DNA of 36,201 nt. Source: a bacterium (GTDB taxonomy: Bacteria > Armatimonadota > Chthonomonadetes > Chthonomonadales > CAJBBX01). Made by a program: the position numbers and the translations under genes. The notes below the pieces were generated by a model that did not search any database, was not told the origin of the DNA, and was given only the letters and a program-made list of their open reading frames with translations. Shown here piece after piece: positions 15,875 to 24,184 of the stretch (its first letter is position 1; each line of letters opens with the position of its first letter). The stretch covers positions 69,257 through 105,457 of the forward strand of contig JAJZOL010000238.1 of assembly GCA_021811565.1 (NCBI GenBank), read 5' to 3'.

Positions 15875-18085
15875 ATGAACAAACTGCGGCGAATAGGTCC
15901 TTTTATTGTATTGACATGTTTTACTGTCGCGGTTTTTTACCCTTTTGTCTTTCATGATTGGAACCTTTATTGGGGGGATGTCTCTCTCTATTTCCTTCCC
16001 CTAGTCACTCTTGAGAAGCATTCCCTCATGAGAGGGCTATTACCTCTTTGGAATCCATTCATCTCTTGCGGTCAACCACTGGTCGGAAACCCGCAGGTTT
16101 GGCTTTTTTATCCCGGAACGCTGCTTCTTCGTTGGATGCCGCCTGCGGAATATCTCACTTTGAACACAATCCTTCATACGCTAATTGCGGCTTTGGGGGC
16201 GTATCTTTTCCTTAGAAGGCTTTGCGGGGATCGTTTAGCGGCACAATTGGGGGCGATAGTGTATGCAGGTAGCGGGTTTTTCATCGCAAGGGCGCAATTC
16301 CCTCCTATGCTGCAAGCCGAGGCGTGGCTACCTTGGATGATGTTGCTTGTGGATCGAATGATTGATCGCCCTCGAATCTGGTACGCCTCATTACTTTCGC
16401 TTGTGATAACTTTGGAGTTGCTTGCAGCGCACGCCCAAATAGCTTACATGAGCTTCGCATGCGCCGGGATTTATGCGATAGCCCGATTGTTGCACCTTCA
16501 CCGCCATCAAGGTCGCGCTTGGTTGGCGTTCTGGAGAATGCTATCCGCTTTTTTGATTGGTATACTGACCTCCAGTGTTCAGCTTTTGCCTACCATCCAA
16601 TTGTTCAAATGGTCTCCCAGAGGGAGTATGGGGTGGCTTCAAGCAAACCGCTTCACTTTATGGCCAAGAGAATTGGTTAATTTTATCCTGCCCCACTATT
16701 TCGGCAATCCAGCCAAGGGGGATTATTGGGGGCCGGGAAACTTTTGGGAGCCATGCGTCTATGTTGGCGTCATTCCGCTTTTTCTTGTCGGATACGCCAT
16801 TTGGAGGTCTAATAGACGATTGGCGACCCGCTTTTTCACTGGTGCGGCGTTGATTTCCGTATGGCTGGCGCTTGGCAAGTTCGGCGGGCTGTTCTGGGTT
16901 GCGTTCCACGTAGTGCCTGGAATATCCAATTTCCACGACCCCGCAAGATTCGCCTTTGTAACCACATTCGCTTTAGCCGTTCTATCCGCCATAGGCTTGC
17001 GTAAACTCAGAGATTTCGGTGTGCACGCAAATATTAGATACGCACTTTTGATTCTTTCTGCGATCAATTTGGTTTGGTTCAGTTCAGATATCAATCCTGG
17101 TGTGAGTATATCCGATTTGGAGTGCAAACCTTCCGCCCTTAAATACCTGCCTTCGCCTGGAAACGGGAGAACATTCTCCGTGCTGCACACCTTAACCTGG
17201 CACCGCTATGTGAATTATGATGATTACGGGCCTAATACGAAACGCTACATGCAAAATTTCACTAACACTCTCACCCCCAATTTCGGCATGAGATATGGCT
17301 GGGAGGAGGCTAATGGATATGAACCCGTGCCACTTGAGGAGAGTTCCGATGTGGCCGCCGCAACTCGGCTAGCGATAATGGATCAAGCACCAAATCTTGC
17401 ATCATGGCTTTACCTGTTGGATGTTAAATTCATCCTTCTTCCAATCTATACGAGATATCCGGATGGTGACGTTATGCCCATCGGAGAGGATGCCAAATTC
17501 TTATCGTCCTTGAATTCGCATCTAGGCGTTTCCATTTATGTGAACAAGGAAACGGTGTATCCATGCTGGTTGGTGAGTCACACCATCAGGAAGGATAAGC
17601 GGGAGGATAGTCTGGCGGCGTTGTTGGACCCGCATTTCGATCCGAGAACCACGGCAATCGTGTGTGGAGCGAAGGGTATTCCCTTCGCTTTTCCGGCAAA
17701 AGGATATATTGACTCAAAGGCTCCGCATCATATAGGCAAGGTAATTTACAGTGCTATGCCAAAACATGGCGAGTTCGTATGCTCCGTCAATGCGGGCGCT
17801 CGTCCGATGTGGTTGGTTTGGAGTTCGGCATGTTATCCGGGATGGAAAGGATTTGTGGATGGAAAAAGCACTCCAATATACCGTACGGATTACGCATATC
17901 TCGGATTAAAAGTGCCTCCAGGGATGCATCATATAAAATTTGAATACAAGCCTTTTATATTTCGTTTCGCCCTTTATCTCTCATTGTTTGGCGGCTTGTT
18001 GATATCTATGGGATTGGGTTTTGGAGTGTATGTGAAAGGCAGCGGAAAAAGATGGATACCATTTGACCATACAACGATGTATTGA
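15875..18085 (+). CDS. YfhO-like multi-spanning membrane protein
   Basis: A 736-residue integral membrane protein with many hydrophobic helices in the first 400 residues, a soluble outer domain (about 410-690) and a last membrane helix near the C-terminus (FRFALYLSLFGGLLISMGLGFGVYV). The N-terminal pattern DWNLYWGDVSLYFLPL...GLLPLWNPFISCGQPLVGNPQ is typical of the YfhO family (bacterial membrane protein, pfam09586), which has a GT-C glycosyltransferase-like architecture. In Listeria and Bacillus, family members are linked to glycosylation of lipoteichoic acid. The C-terminal segment SSACYPGWKGFVDGKSTPIYRTDYAYLGLKVPPGMHHIKFEYKP is also typical. The donor and acceptor here are unknown. No polysaccharide genes lie next to it. 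Confidence 0.8.
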   Translation: MNKLRRIGPFIVLTCFTVAVFYPFVFHDWNLYWGDVSLYFLPLVTLEKHSLMRGLLPLWNPFISCGQPLVGNPQVWLFYPGTLLLRWMPPAEYLTLNTILHTLIAALGAYLFLRRLCGDRLAAQLGAIVYAGSGFFIARAQFPPMLQAEAWLPWMMLLVDRMIDRPRIWYASLLSLVITLELLAAHAQIAYMSFACAGIYAIARLLHLHRHQGRAWLAFWRMLSAFLIGILTSSVQLLPTIQLFKWSPRGSMGWLQANRFTLWPRELVNFILPHYFGNPAKGDYWGPGNFWEPCVYVGVIPLFLVGYAIWRSNRRLATRFFTGAALISVWLALGKFGGLFWVAFHVVPGISNFHDPARFAFVTTFALAVLSAIGLRKLRDFGVHANIRYALLILSAINLVWFSSDINPGVSISDLECKPSALKYLPSPGNGRTFSVLHTLTWHRYVNYDDYGPNTKRYMQNFTNTLTPNFGMRYGWEEANGYEPVPLEESSDVAAATRLAIMDQAPNLASWLYLLDVKFILLPIYTRYPDGDVMPIGEDAKFLSSLNSHLGVSIYVNKETVYPCWLVSHTIRKDKREDSLAALLDPHFDPRTTAIVCGAKGIPFAFPAKGYIDSKAPHHIGKVIYSAMPKHGEFVCSVNAGARPMWLVWSSACYPGWKGFVDGKSTPIYRTDYAYLGLKVPPGMHHIKFEYKPFIFRFALYLSLFGGLLISMGLGFGVYVKGSGKRWIPFDHTTMY

Positions 18086-18248
18086 TCATCATAACCTCAG
18101 CGTTTAGAGGATAAAATATATATGGGGATATTAGTAACTCAAGTACCTCCGGTGATTGATGATTCAAAAAAAAGTGGTCATGAAATATACGAGAACCGTA
18201 TTGTGATAAGAGAATGTATTATTCCGAGGGAGGCAAGGAGAAATAACT

Positions 18249-18686
18249 ATGCATGTTCTTGAACTTATGAAAAGCCATGTGATCAAAACAAACCCCGAGG
18301 CGACATTGCAGGATGCAGTGGATATGTTGGATCTGTATCAGATAAGCGGTTTGCCTGTAGTGGATTCTCAAGGTGATTTGATTGGTGTAATAACGGAGTA
18401 TGACATCATACAAGCCTTGCTTCCGGAATATCACATAGTAAAAAAGGAGTCCGGCTCGGAATGGGTTGGACTGCACGACCGGGTGGAGAGAATTAAAAAC
18501 AAAACGGTTGGCGAGGCGATGTCCAAGCCGGCGATTTCCATTGATGATGCGGCGGATGTGCTTGAGGCGGCGTCTGTGATGCTTGAAAAAAGAATAAAAC
18601 GTCTTCCCGTAACCAACAAGGGCAAGTTGGTGGGTATCATTAGTCGAATTGATATTTGTCAAGCGGTTTTAGAAGGACAAATATAA
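18249..18686 (+). CDS. CBS-domain pair (Bateman module) protein
   Basis: The 145-residue protein consists of two CBS domains and nothing else: about 1-60 (VLELMKSHVIKTNPEATLQDAVDML...GLPVVDSQGDLIGVITEYDII) and about 85-145 (TVGEAMSKPAISIDDAADVLEAASVML...RLPVTNKGKLVGIISRIDI). Such pairs bind adenine nucleotides or related ligands and usually control a partner. AAGGAG lies about 9 bp before the ATG. It is 44 bp upstream of livK on the same strand and is likely in the same transcription unit, so regulation of the importer by an adenylate signal is plausible but unproven. Confidence 0.88.
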   Translation: MHVLELMKSHVIKTNPEATLQDAVDMLDLYQISGLPVVDSQGDLIGVITEYDIIQALLPEYHIVKKESGSEWVGLHDRVERIKNKTVGEAMSKPAISIDDAADVLEAASVMLEKRIKRLPVTNKGKLVGIISRIDICQAVLEGQI

Positions 18687-18730
18687 TATCTGCATCTTTT
18701 TCTTAATCATAGCATTTTCAGGAGATAAGA

Positions 18731-19909
18731 ATGAAGGGTACTTATATGCTTGCCACAGGGATACTTGCCGTGAGCTTGGTTCTATGCGGTTATGGTTGCA
18801 GAAGCCACGGAGTGAAGATTGGCGGTCCGGGCGGGTTGCAGGAGATACCCGTAGGAGACTTTTCCTCCCTCACGGGGGACACTGCAACGTTTGGCACTTC
18901 CACACACAATGGCTTGGCACTGGCAATTGAGCAGGCAAATGCGGCGGGAGGAGTGAAGAATCTGCCCATAAAGTTATATACGGAGGATGACCAAAGCATG
19001 CCTGATGTCGCGAGAACCGTGGTTACCAAACTCATAACCGAAGATCACGTGATTGCCGTGGTGGGGGAGGTGGCAAGCACTCGAAGTCTCGCGGCGGCAC
19101 CCATATGTCAGCAATATAAAATACCCATGATCACTCCGGCATCCACGAACCCAGCAGTTACGCAAAAAGGGGATTATATATTTCGAACCTGCTTCACGGA
19201 TGATTTCCAAGCGGCAGTCATGGCGCATTTCGCCCACGATCAGGGGTATAAGCGAGTAGCTGTTTTCAAAGATATCCGCAATGACTACAGCATTGGCATC
19301 GCCAAGATATTCGAGGCGGAATTCACGAAGCTAGGAGGCACAATTACAGGGGAGCAGACATATCAGGAAGGCGATACCGATTTCAAAGCTCAATTGAATA
19401 CTCTCAAGGGGCAAAACCCCGATGCAGTGCTCATACCTGGATATTACAGTGAAGTAGGGACTATCGCGAGGCAGGCGCGCGAGATTGGATTAAACGTACC
19501 GCTCCTAGGCTGCGACGGGTGGGATTCGCCAAAACTCATCCAAGCCGCTGGGAACGCTCTTAACGGATGTTATTTTAGCGATCACTATTTTTCCAAGGAT
19601 ATCAAGGACCCGGCGATGCAAAAGTTCTTTGCGGACTATAAGGCGAAATACGGTTATACTCCGGATGCGCTGGCGGCTTTAGGATTTGATGCAGGTAATT
19701 TGCTGGTGGATGCGCTTAAAAGAGCGAAATCTCTAACGCCATCGGACCTGCGTGACGCATTAGCCACCACAAAGGACTTTCCCGGCATTACAGGAAAAAT
19801 AACGATCGACGCGAATCGCAACGCTCGCAAGGCTGCCATCATCATGAAAATCGTGGGAGAGAAGAAAGTTCTTTACAAAGTATATACTCCCGAGGAGATC
19901 GATCAATAA
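18731..19909 (+). CDS. livK: Branched-chain amino acid type ABC transporter substrate-binding protein
   Basis: A 392-residue periplasmic-binding protein, type I fold (Peripla_BP_6). The N-terminus is hydrophobic and Cys-containing (LAVSLVLCGYGCRSHG), suggesting a signal peptide, possibly lipoprotein-type, although the lipobox is not canonical. The mature part begins IPVGDFSSLTGDTATFG and continues with GVKNLPIKLYTEDDQSMPDVARTVVTKLI, VVGEVASTRSLAAAP, MITPASTNPAVTQKG and YIFRTCFTDDFQA, all typical of LivJ/LivK-like proteins. AGGAGAT lies upstream. It leads an uninterrupted livK-H-M-G-F run with 3-bp gaps. The actual ligand might be a branched-chain amino acid, another amino acid, urea or an amide; sequence by eye cannot decide. 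Confidence 0.92.
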   Translation: MKGTYMLATGILAVSLVLCGYGCRSHGVKIGGPGGLQEIPVGDFSSLTGDTATFGTSTHNGLALAIEQANAAGGVKNLPIKLYTEDDQSMPDVARTVVTKLITEDHVIAVVGEVASTRSLAAAPICQQYKIPMITPASTNPAVTQKGDYIFRTCFTDDFQAAVMAHFAHDQGYKRVAVFKDIRNDYSIGIAKIFEAEFTKLGGTITGEQTYQEGDTDFKAQLNTLKGQNPDAVLIPGYYSEVGTIARQAREIGLNVPLLGCDGWDSPKLIQAAGNALNGCYFSDHYFSKDIKDPAMQKFFADYKAKYGYTPDALAALGFDAGNLLVDALKRAKSLTPSDLRDALATTKDFPGITGKITIDANRNARKAAIIMKIVGEKKVLYKVYTPEEIDQ

Positions 19910-19912
19910 CGC

Positions 19913-21046
19913 ATGCGGATTTTCATCCAGCAACTGATTTTCGGTATTCAACTCGGCAGCTTATACGCTTTGATCGCCTTAGGCTACACTATGGTTTATG
20001 GAGTCCTGAGCCTTATCAATTTCGCTCACGGAGATGTCTACATGGTGGGGGCGTACATTGGGTTTTACGCCTGCACCTATTGGCTGCCTTTCCAGCGATT
20101 ATCCGCCGATCCACACGCAACGGTGATGAATATCATTCTTGCCGTCGTCGTATTGCTGTTATCCATGCTGTTATGCGGAGTGCTCGGAGTGGTGATTGAG
20201 CGTTTCGCATATCGCCCATTGAGAAACGGCTTGGGAATCACGGACGCTCATTTTTGGGGTTTCGCCATCGCCCTGCCTGTCGCGTTCCATTTCCATCTAT
20301 TTCATAGGTTATCCGATGGGGCGGGGAGGTTTCTATTCGGGATAATGTGGTTCTTACTGATTGGGATGATCGTTGGTTACGCTTTGCGCCCTGTGATTCG
20401 ATGGATTAGCCTTAGGACGGTTCTTTCCCCCTCTAGATTAAATGCGCTCATCACAGCCATCGGTGTATCGTTGTTGCTTGAGAATGGCGGATGGCTTGTG
20501 TTTGGTCCTAATCCCGAGTTTATCGGGACCATGGTTCCGGAAAAGAATTTCAAAATACTGGGAGGGGTTATCATAAACAGTTCCCAGCTTGCCATTCTGG
20601 TGATTTCCCTTCTATTAATGCTGATTTTACGCCACATCGTCTTATACACTCGAACAGGAAAGGCGATGCGCGCGATTTCACATGATATCGACGCTGCAAA
20701 AATGATGGGAATTAACACGGATCAGGTAATCTCAGTCACTTTCGCAATAGGAGGGGCGTTGGCGGGAGCTGGTGGAATGATGGTGGGGGTTTTGACTCAT
20801 GTGCAAATAACCCCTCTTTTTGGCTTGCTTCCGGGAATAAAGGCTTTTGTGGCTGCGGTGATAGGGGGGCCGGGAAATATTCCCGGGGCTGTTTTAGGTG
20901 GCATCATCATGGGTGTGGCGGAGGCGTTCGTGGGTGGGTCGAGTTTTTCCACATATCGGGATGCGATTGCATTCACCATTCTGATCATAATCCTTTTGGT
21001 TCGCCCAGCGGGGTTGCTTGGCAGGAATGTCACGGAAAAGGTGTAG
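19913..21046 (+). CDS. livH: ABC transporter permease, LivH type, with an insertion
   Basis: One of the two membrane subunits of the importer. The N-terminus is classic LivH (GIQLGSLYALIALGYTMVYGVLSLINFAHGDVYMVGAY), and the family's later motifs are present (LNALITAIGVSLLLENG, TGKAMRAISHDIDAAKMMGI, AGGMMVG, GIKAFVAAVIGGPGNIPGAVLGG). At 377 residues it is about 70-80 longer than usual. The extra sequence lies at about 105-170, between FAYRPLR and SPSRLNAL, and is hydrophobic (HFWGFAIALPVAFHFHLF, FLFGIMWFLLIGMIVGYAL), so probably two extra membrane helices. It starts 3 bp after livK and ends 3 bp before livM. Confidence 0.93.
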   Translation: MRIFIQQLIFGIQLGSLYALIALGYTMVYGVLSLINFAHGDVYMVGAYIGFYACTYWLPFQRLSADPHATVMNIILAVVVLLLSMLLCGVLGVVIERFAYRPLRNGLGITDAHFWGFAIALPVAFHFHLFHRLSDGAGRFLFGIMWFLLIGMIVGYALRPVIRWISLRTVLSPSRLNALITAIGVSLLLENGGWLVFGPNPEFIGTMVPEKNFKILGGVIINSSQLAILVISLLLMLILRHIVLYTRTGKAMRAISHDIDAAKMMGINTDQVISVTFAIGGALAGAGGMMVGVLTHVQITPLFGLLPGIKAFVAAVIGGPGNIPGAVLGGIIMGVAEAFVGGSSFSTYRDAIAFTILIIILLVRPAGLLGRNVTEKV

Positions 21047-21049
21047 CGG

Positions 21050-22069
21050 ATGCGTATTTTAATGCTCAGAGTGATCGCGATACTGGTGACATTCATAGGG
21101 TTATACATGCTGAGCCAATTCGTCACATATCAGATGGACCCCTATTATTTTCAGGTGTTGATCGAGTGCGGGGTCTACATCATTCTTGCGGTCAGCTTGA
21201 ACCTTATAAACGGTATCACCGGCCAGTTCAGCATTGGGCATGCAGGCTTCTTTGCGGTGGGGGCTTATGTGGGAGCCGCTTGGACCATGATCTGGCAACC
21301 GATGGTTGTCGAACGTTACTCTTTTTTGCAAATGGGGACGCTTCATGGTGATATCTTGAATCTGTTGATTGCCTTAATATTAGGAATGACATCGGCAGGC
21401 ATGGCGGGCTTCGTCGTAGGCCTTCCATCATTGCGACTGAGGGGGGATTATTTAGCCATCGCCACGCTAGGTTTCGCAGAGGTGATATATGTACTTCTGC
21501 TCAATATTAATTCCGTCGGAGGGGCGAGGGGGCTTAATGGTATTCCAACCCTCATCTCCTCGGGGAATCTTGCGCTATTTTGGGTATTTCTATTTGTAAT
21601 CATCTCCATTGTACTTTCACGGAATATCATGCAATCCGTGAGAGGCCTTACTTGGTTATCCGTGCGAGAAGATGAAATTGCCGCAGACGCGATGGGAGTG
21701 GACACCACGAAAGTTAAGGTCACCGCATTTGTCATTGGATCAGCGTTAGCAGGTGCGGCTGGCGTGCTTTACGCTCATTTCCTTACCGGGATTTCGCCGG
21801 ATATCTTTAGTATGAATACATCCATCCTCATAACCACCATGGTGGTGCTCGGAGGATCCGGCAGTGTGACCGGTTCGGTGATAGCAGCGATCGTATTAAT
21901 CGTTCTTCCCGAGGTGCTCCGCTTCCTGAAAAACGATCGGATGGTGATTTACTCAGTTCTTTTGATCGTAATGATGCTCACGCGCCCGCAGGGAATATTC
22001 GGCACCAAGGAGATAGGCTTTCCCAAATGGCGACGCAAACAGCCGAAGACGGAGGGGCGATCCGCATAA
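21050..22069 (+). CDS. livM: ABC transporter permease, LivM type
   Basis: The second membrane subunit, 339 residues. It has the LivM signature N-terminal region (VYIILAVSLNLINGITGQFSIGHAGFFAVGAYVGA) and the cytoplasmic coupling segment with SVREDEIAADAMGVDTTKVKVTAFVIGSALAGAAGVLYAH, followed by SILITTMVVLGGSGSVTGSVIAA. The C-terminus (LTRPQGIFGTKEIGFPKWRRK) is typical. Its stop codon overlaps the livG start in a TAATG junction, so translation of the two is coupled. Confidence 0.94.
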   Translation: MRILMLRVIAILVTFIGLYMLSQFVTYQMDPYYFQVLIECGVYIILAVSLNLINGITGQFSIGHAGFFAVGAYVGAAWTMIWQPMVVERYSFLQMGTLHGDILNLLIALILGMTSAGMAGFVVGLPSLRLRGDYLAIATLGFAEVIYVLLLNINSVGGARGLNGIPTLISSGNLALFWVFLFVIISIVLSRNIMQSVRGLTWLSVREDEIAADAMGVDTTKVKVTAFVIGSALAGAAGVLYAHFLTGISPDIFSMNTSILITTMVVLGGSGSVTGSVIAAIVLIVLPEVLRFLKNDRMVIYSVLLIVMMLTRPQGIFGTKEIGFPKWRRKQPKTEGRSA

Positions 22070-22827
22070 TGTCCGTTTTGGAAATGCGTGATGTTACAAA
22101 AAAATTCGGTGGTTTGGCGGCGGTTAGCGGACTCAATCTTGTCGTTGAGCCGGGAGAATTGCTTGGGCTTATCGGACCAAACGGGGCGGGTAAAACCACC
22201 GTGTTCAATCTCATTACCGGTGTGTATAAACCGAGTAGCGGGGATGTTTTATTTCAGGGGATGCGTGTGAATGGTTTGAGGCCCTGCCGTATTGCCTCTT
22301 CCGGAATATGCAGAACATTCCAAAACATACGTCTTTTCAAGCAGTTGAATGTGTTGGATAATGTCAGAATAGCGGCGCATCTGCATACGAAAGCGAATTT
22401 ATTGGATTCCATCTTACGCAACAACAGGCTCATGACTAACGACCGAGAATTAACGGAGTTTTCACTGATGATTCTGCGTAGTCTCAAATTGGAGGATGTC
22501 TCGGATCAGCGCTCTTCCGATTTGCCATATGGATTACAACGAAGATTGGAAATTGCAAGGGCGATCGCCACGAAACCGAGGCTTTTGTTGCTAGATGAGC
22601 CCGCCGCTGGGATGAATCCTCAGGAAAAAGTTGAATTAATGGAACTGGTTCGCTCCGTTCGCCGGGATTATCAATTGACGATATTACTCATTGAACACGA
22701 CATGAGGGTCGTAATGGGAATCTGCGAACGGATTTACGTGCTGGATTACGGAGAATTGATTGCGGAGGGCAAACCGGAGGCTATTCGAAAGGATCCCCGT
22801 GTGCTATCCGCCTACCTTGGCGAGTGA
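22069..22827 (+). CDS. livG: ABC transporter ATP-binding protein, LivG type
   Basis: One of the two ATPases that power the importer, 252 residues. Walker A GPNGAGKTT, the Q-loop region GICRTFQNIRLF typical of LivG, a signature variant YGLQRRLEIARA, Walker B RLLLLDEP followed by AAGMNP, and the switch His in LLIEHDMRVVM are all present. I chose the ATG at 22069 because it overlaps the livM stop by one base; an in-frame ATG 14 codons earlier lies inside livM and adds residues with no family match. Confidence 0.95.
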   Translation: MSVLEMRDVTKKFGGLAAVSGLNLVVEPGELLGLIGPNGAGKTTVFNLITGVYKPSSGDVLFQGMRVNGLRPCRIASSGICRTFQNIRLFKQLNVLDNVRIAAHLHTKANLLDSILRNNRLMTNDRELTEFSLMILRSLKLEDVSDQRSSDLPYGLQRRLEIARAIATKPRLLLLDEPAAGMNPQEKVELMELVRSVRRDYQLTILLIEHDMRVVMGICERIYVLDYGELIAEGKPEAIRKDPRVLSAYLGE

Positions 22828-22864
22828 TTCTTCACATTCATTGCTGAGAAAGGCTTTACATCAC

Positions 22865-23572
22865 GTGCTCCAACTAGAAAATCTCGAAGTGTATTACGGT
22901 TCCATACGCGCTCTCAATGGTATCAATTTAAGAGTGGATATGGGCGAGGTCGTCACTATGATAGGTGCGAACGGAGCAGGCAAAAGCACTATGATTCGAA
23001 CCATCAGCGGATTAATACGTCCCAAATCCGGCAAAGTGTTGTTTGAAGGTGAGGATATCACCTCGGTACCTCCACATCAACTGGTTGAAATGGGAATATG
23101 CCAATCCCCGGAAGGGAGAAGGATTTTTGCGAATATGACCGTTCGCGAAAATCTGGAATTGGGAGGGTATGTTCATCATCGGAACAAGAGACAGATTCGA
23201 GAGGATTACGATCGGGTTTTATCATTGTTTCCGCGGATTAAGGATCGATTAAATCAGTCCGCAGGCACCCTATCCGGTGGCGAGCAACAGATGTTGGCGA
23301 TTGGAAGAGCGTTGATGAGCAAACCGAGACTTTTGATGCTGGATGAACCATCTCTCGGGTTGGCTCCCATTATGGTGCGTCAAATATTTGATATATTGCA
23401 GGATATTAATCAACAGGGAGTGACAATCCTGCTGGTGGAGCAAAATGCATGGCAGGCTTTAAGAATCGCGCAGAGAGGGTATGTGTTGGAAACCGGTAGT
23501 GTCGTGATGGAAAACGACACCCAATCCTTGCTTGCTGACGAAGGCGTGAAAAACGCGTACCTTGGAGAATAA
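22865..23572 (+). CDS. livF: ABC transporter ATP-binding protein, LivF type
   Basis: The partner ATPase of LivG, 235 residues. It has Walker A GANGAGKST, the LivF-type Q-loop segment GICQSPEGRRIFANMTVRENLELGGY, signature LSGGEQQMLAIGRAL, Walker B RLLMLDEPSLGLAP and switch region LLVEQNAWQAL. The family sequence begins LQLENLEVYYG, so the start is put at GTG 22865, 37 bp after livG; codons upstream of it extend into livG and look non-coding. The ribosome binding site is not strong (GAGAAAGG about 14 bp upstream), so a nearby TTG at about 22841 cannot be excluded. Confidence 0.93.
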   Translation: MLQLENLEVYYGSIRALNGINLRVDMGEVVTMIGANGAGKSTMIRTISGLIRPKSGKVLFEGEDITSVPPHQLVEMGICQSPEGRRIFANMTVRENLELGGYVHHRNKRQIREDYDRVLSLFPRIKDRLNQSAGTLSGGEQQMLAIGRALMSKPRLLMLDEPSLGLAPIMVRQIFDILQDINQQGVTILLVEQNAWQALRIAQRGYVLETGSVVMENDTQSLLADEGVKNAYLGE

Positions 23573-23574
23573 TT

Positions 23575-23961
23575 ATGTTGCGGCGAAGAAGGTATCTCCC
23601 CCCGCGTCGGTCAAGGCTTCAAATGCTTGCGGATTATCATAAGTTGCGTTTCGCCTCCTTGATTCCTATCATGGAAAAATTTGCCCGTGAATATGGGATG
23701 GACATTCAACTGGATATTCCCCAAAATTCCCTCGCCGCTCCGCAATGCCTGATAAAGTGGAGGAATCGACACATGATCCAAGCCAATCTCACCTTGACCG
23801 GTAGTCCCGGGAACATGCATCTGAAAGCGATCTGTTGGAATGACCATAGGACTTTGGGAATAAGAGATTGGTGGTCGTATGCATTGGATGCAGGAAAGGA
23901 CCTGAGAGCGATTTTGCATGAGGCGCGGATTTGGGCGGAATCGGTCAACGGATTGGAATAG
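23575..23961 (+). CDS. Unknown small protein at the end of the liv operon
   Basis: I do not recognise this 128-residue product. Its ATG lies two bases after the livF stop, so it is very probably translated from the liv mRNA. The N-terminus is strongly basic (MLRRRRYLPPRRSR), followed by a helical segment (LRFASLIPIMEKFAREYGM), a middle part that looks like beta strands (QCLIKWRNRHMIQANLTLTG, NMHLKAICWN) and a helical end (LRAILHEARIWAESVN). There is no signal peptide or membrane helix. A role tied to the importer is only suggested by position. Confidence 0.65.
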   Translation: MLRRRRYLPPRRSRLQMLADYHKLRFASLIPIMEKFAREYGMDIQLDIPQNSLAAPQCLIKWRNRHMIQANLTLTGSPGNMHLKAICWNDHRTLGIRDWWSYALDAGKDLRAILHEARIWAESVNGLE

Positions 23962-24021
23962 GATGGGTAATTCTCATGTACCCCTTAACCGAGAAGCCAT
24001 TTTTGCCGACATCCATCTCAA

Positions 24022-24043
24022 ATCTGTTTGAAACAGATATAAT
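24022..24043 (+). promoter_or_regulatory. Candidate gcv promoter -10 with overlapping palindromic operator
   Basis: The 17-bp palindrome ATCTGTTTGAAACAGAT (24022-24038, perfect 8-bp arms around one central G) runs directly into a consensus TATAAT (24038-24043). No good -35 hexamer is present at the right distance. The arrangement, an operator occupying the space where RNA polymerase would contact the spacer and -35, is that of a repressed or activator-dependent promoter for gcvT and the genes after it. The -10 is 141 bp before the gcvT start. Confidence 0.5.
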
Positions 24044-24086
24044 TATAGGTGTATTATCGAGAGCTAAGTGATTGCAAGAATCGTTT

Positions 24087-24115
24087 TTGACACTTTTTCA
24101 ATATGCGCAAATAGG
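24087..24115 (+). promoter_or_regulatory. Second, weaker candidate promoter for gcvT
   Basis: A perfect TTGACA at 24087-24092 is followed after 17 bp by AATAGG, which matches TATAAT at only three positions. If used it would shorten the leader to about 65 nt. No glycine riboswitch core is recognisable in the leader. Confidence 0.25.
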
Positions 24116-24184
24116 CGATTTTAACCTTTCTTTTACGAATTTTGCGATTAGCTCAAGTTACAAGCAAATATCGAATGGAAGCGG

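Noticed and set aside
24044-24184. Possible glycine riboswitch in the gcvT leader
   Set aside because: The conserved tandem aptamer cores, such as the GGAGAG-type helices, are not visible and the 140-nt leader is AT-rich.
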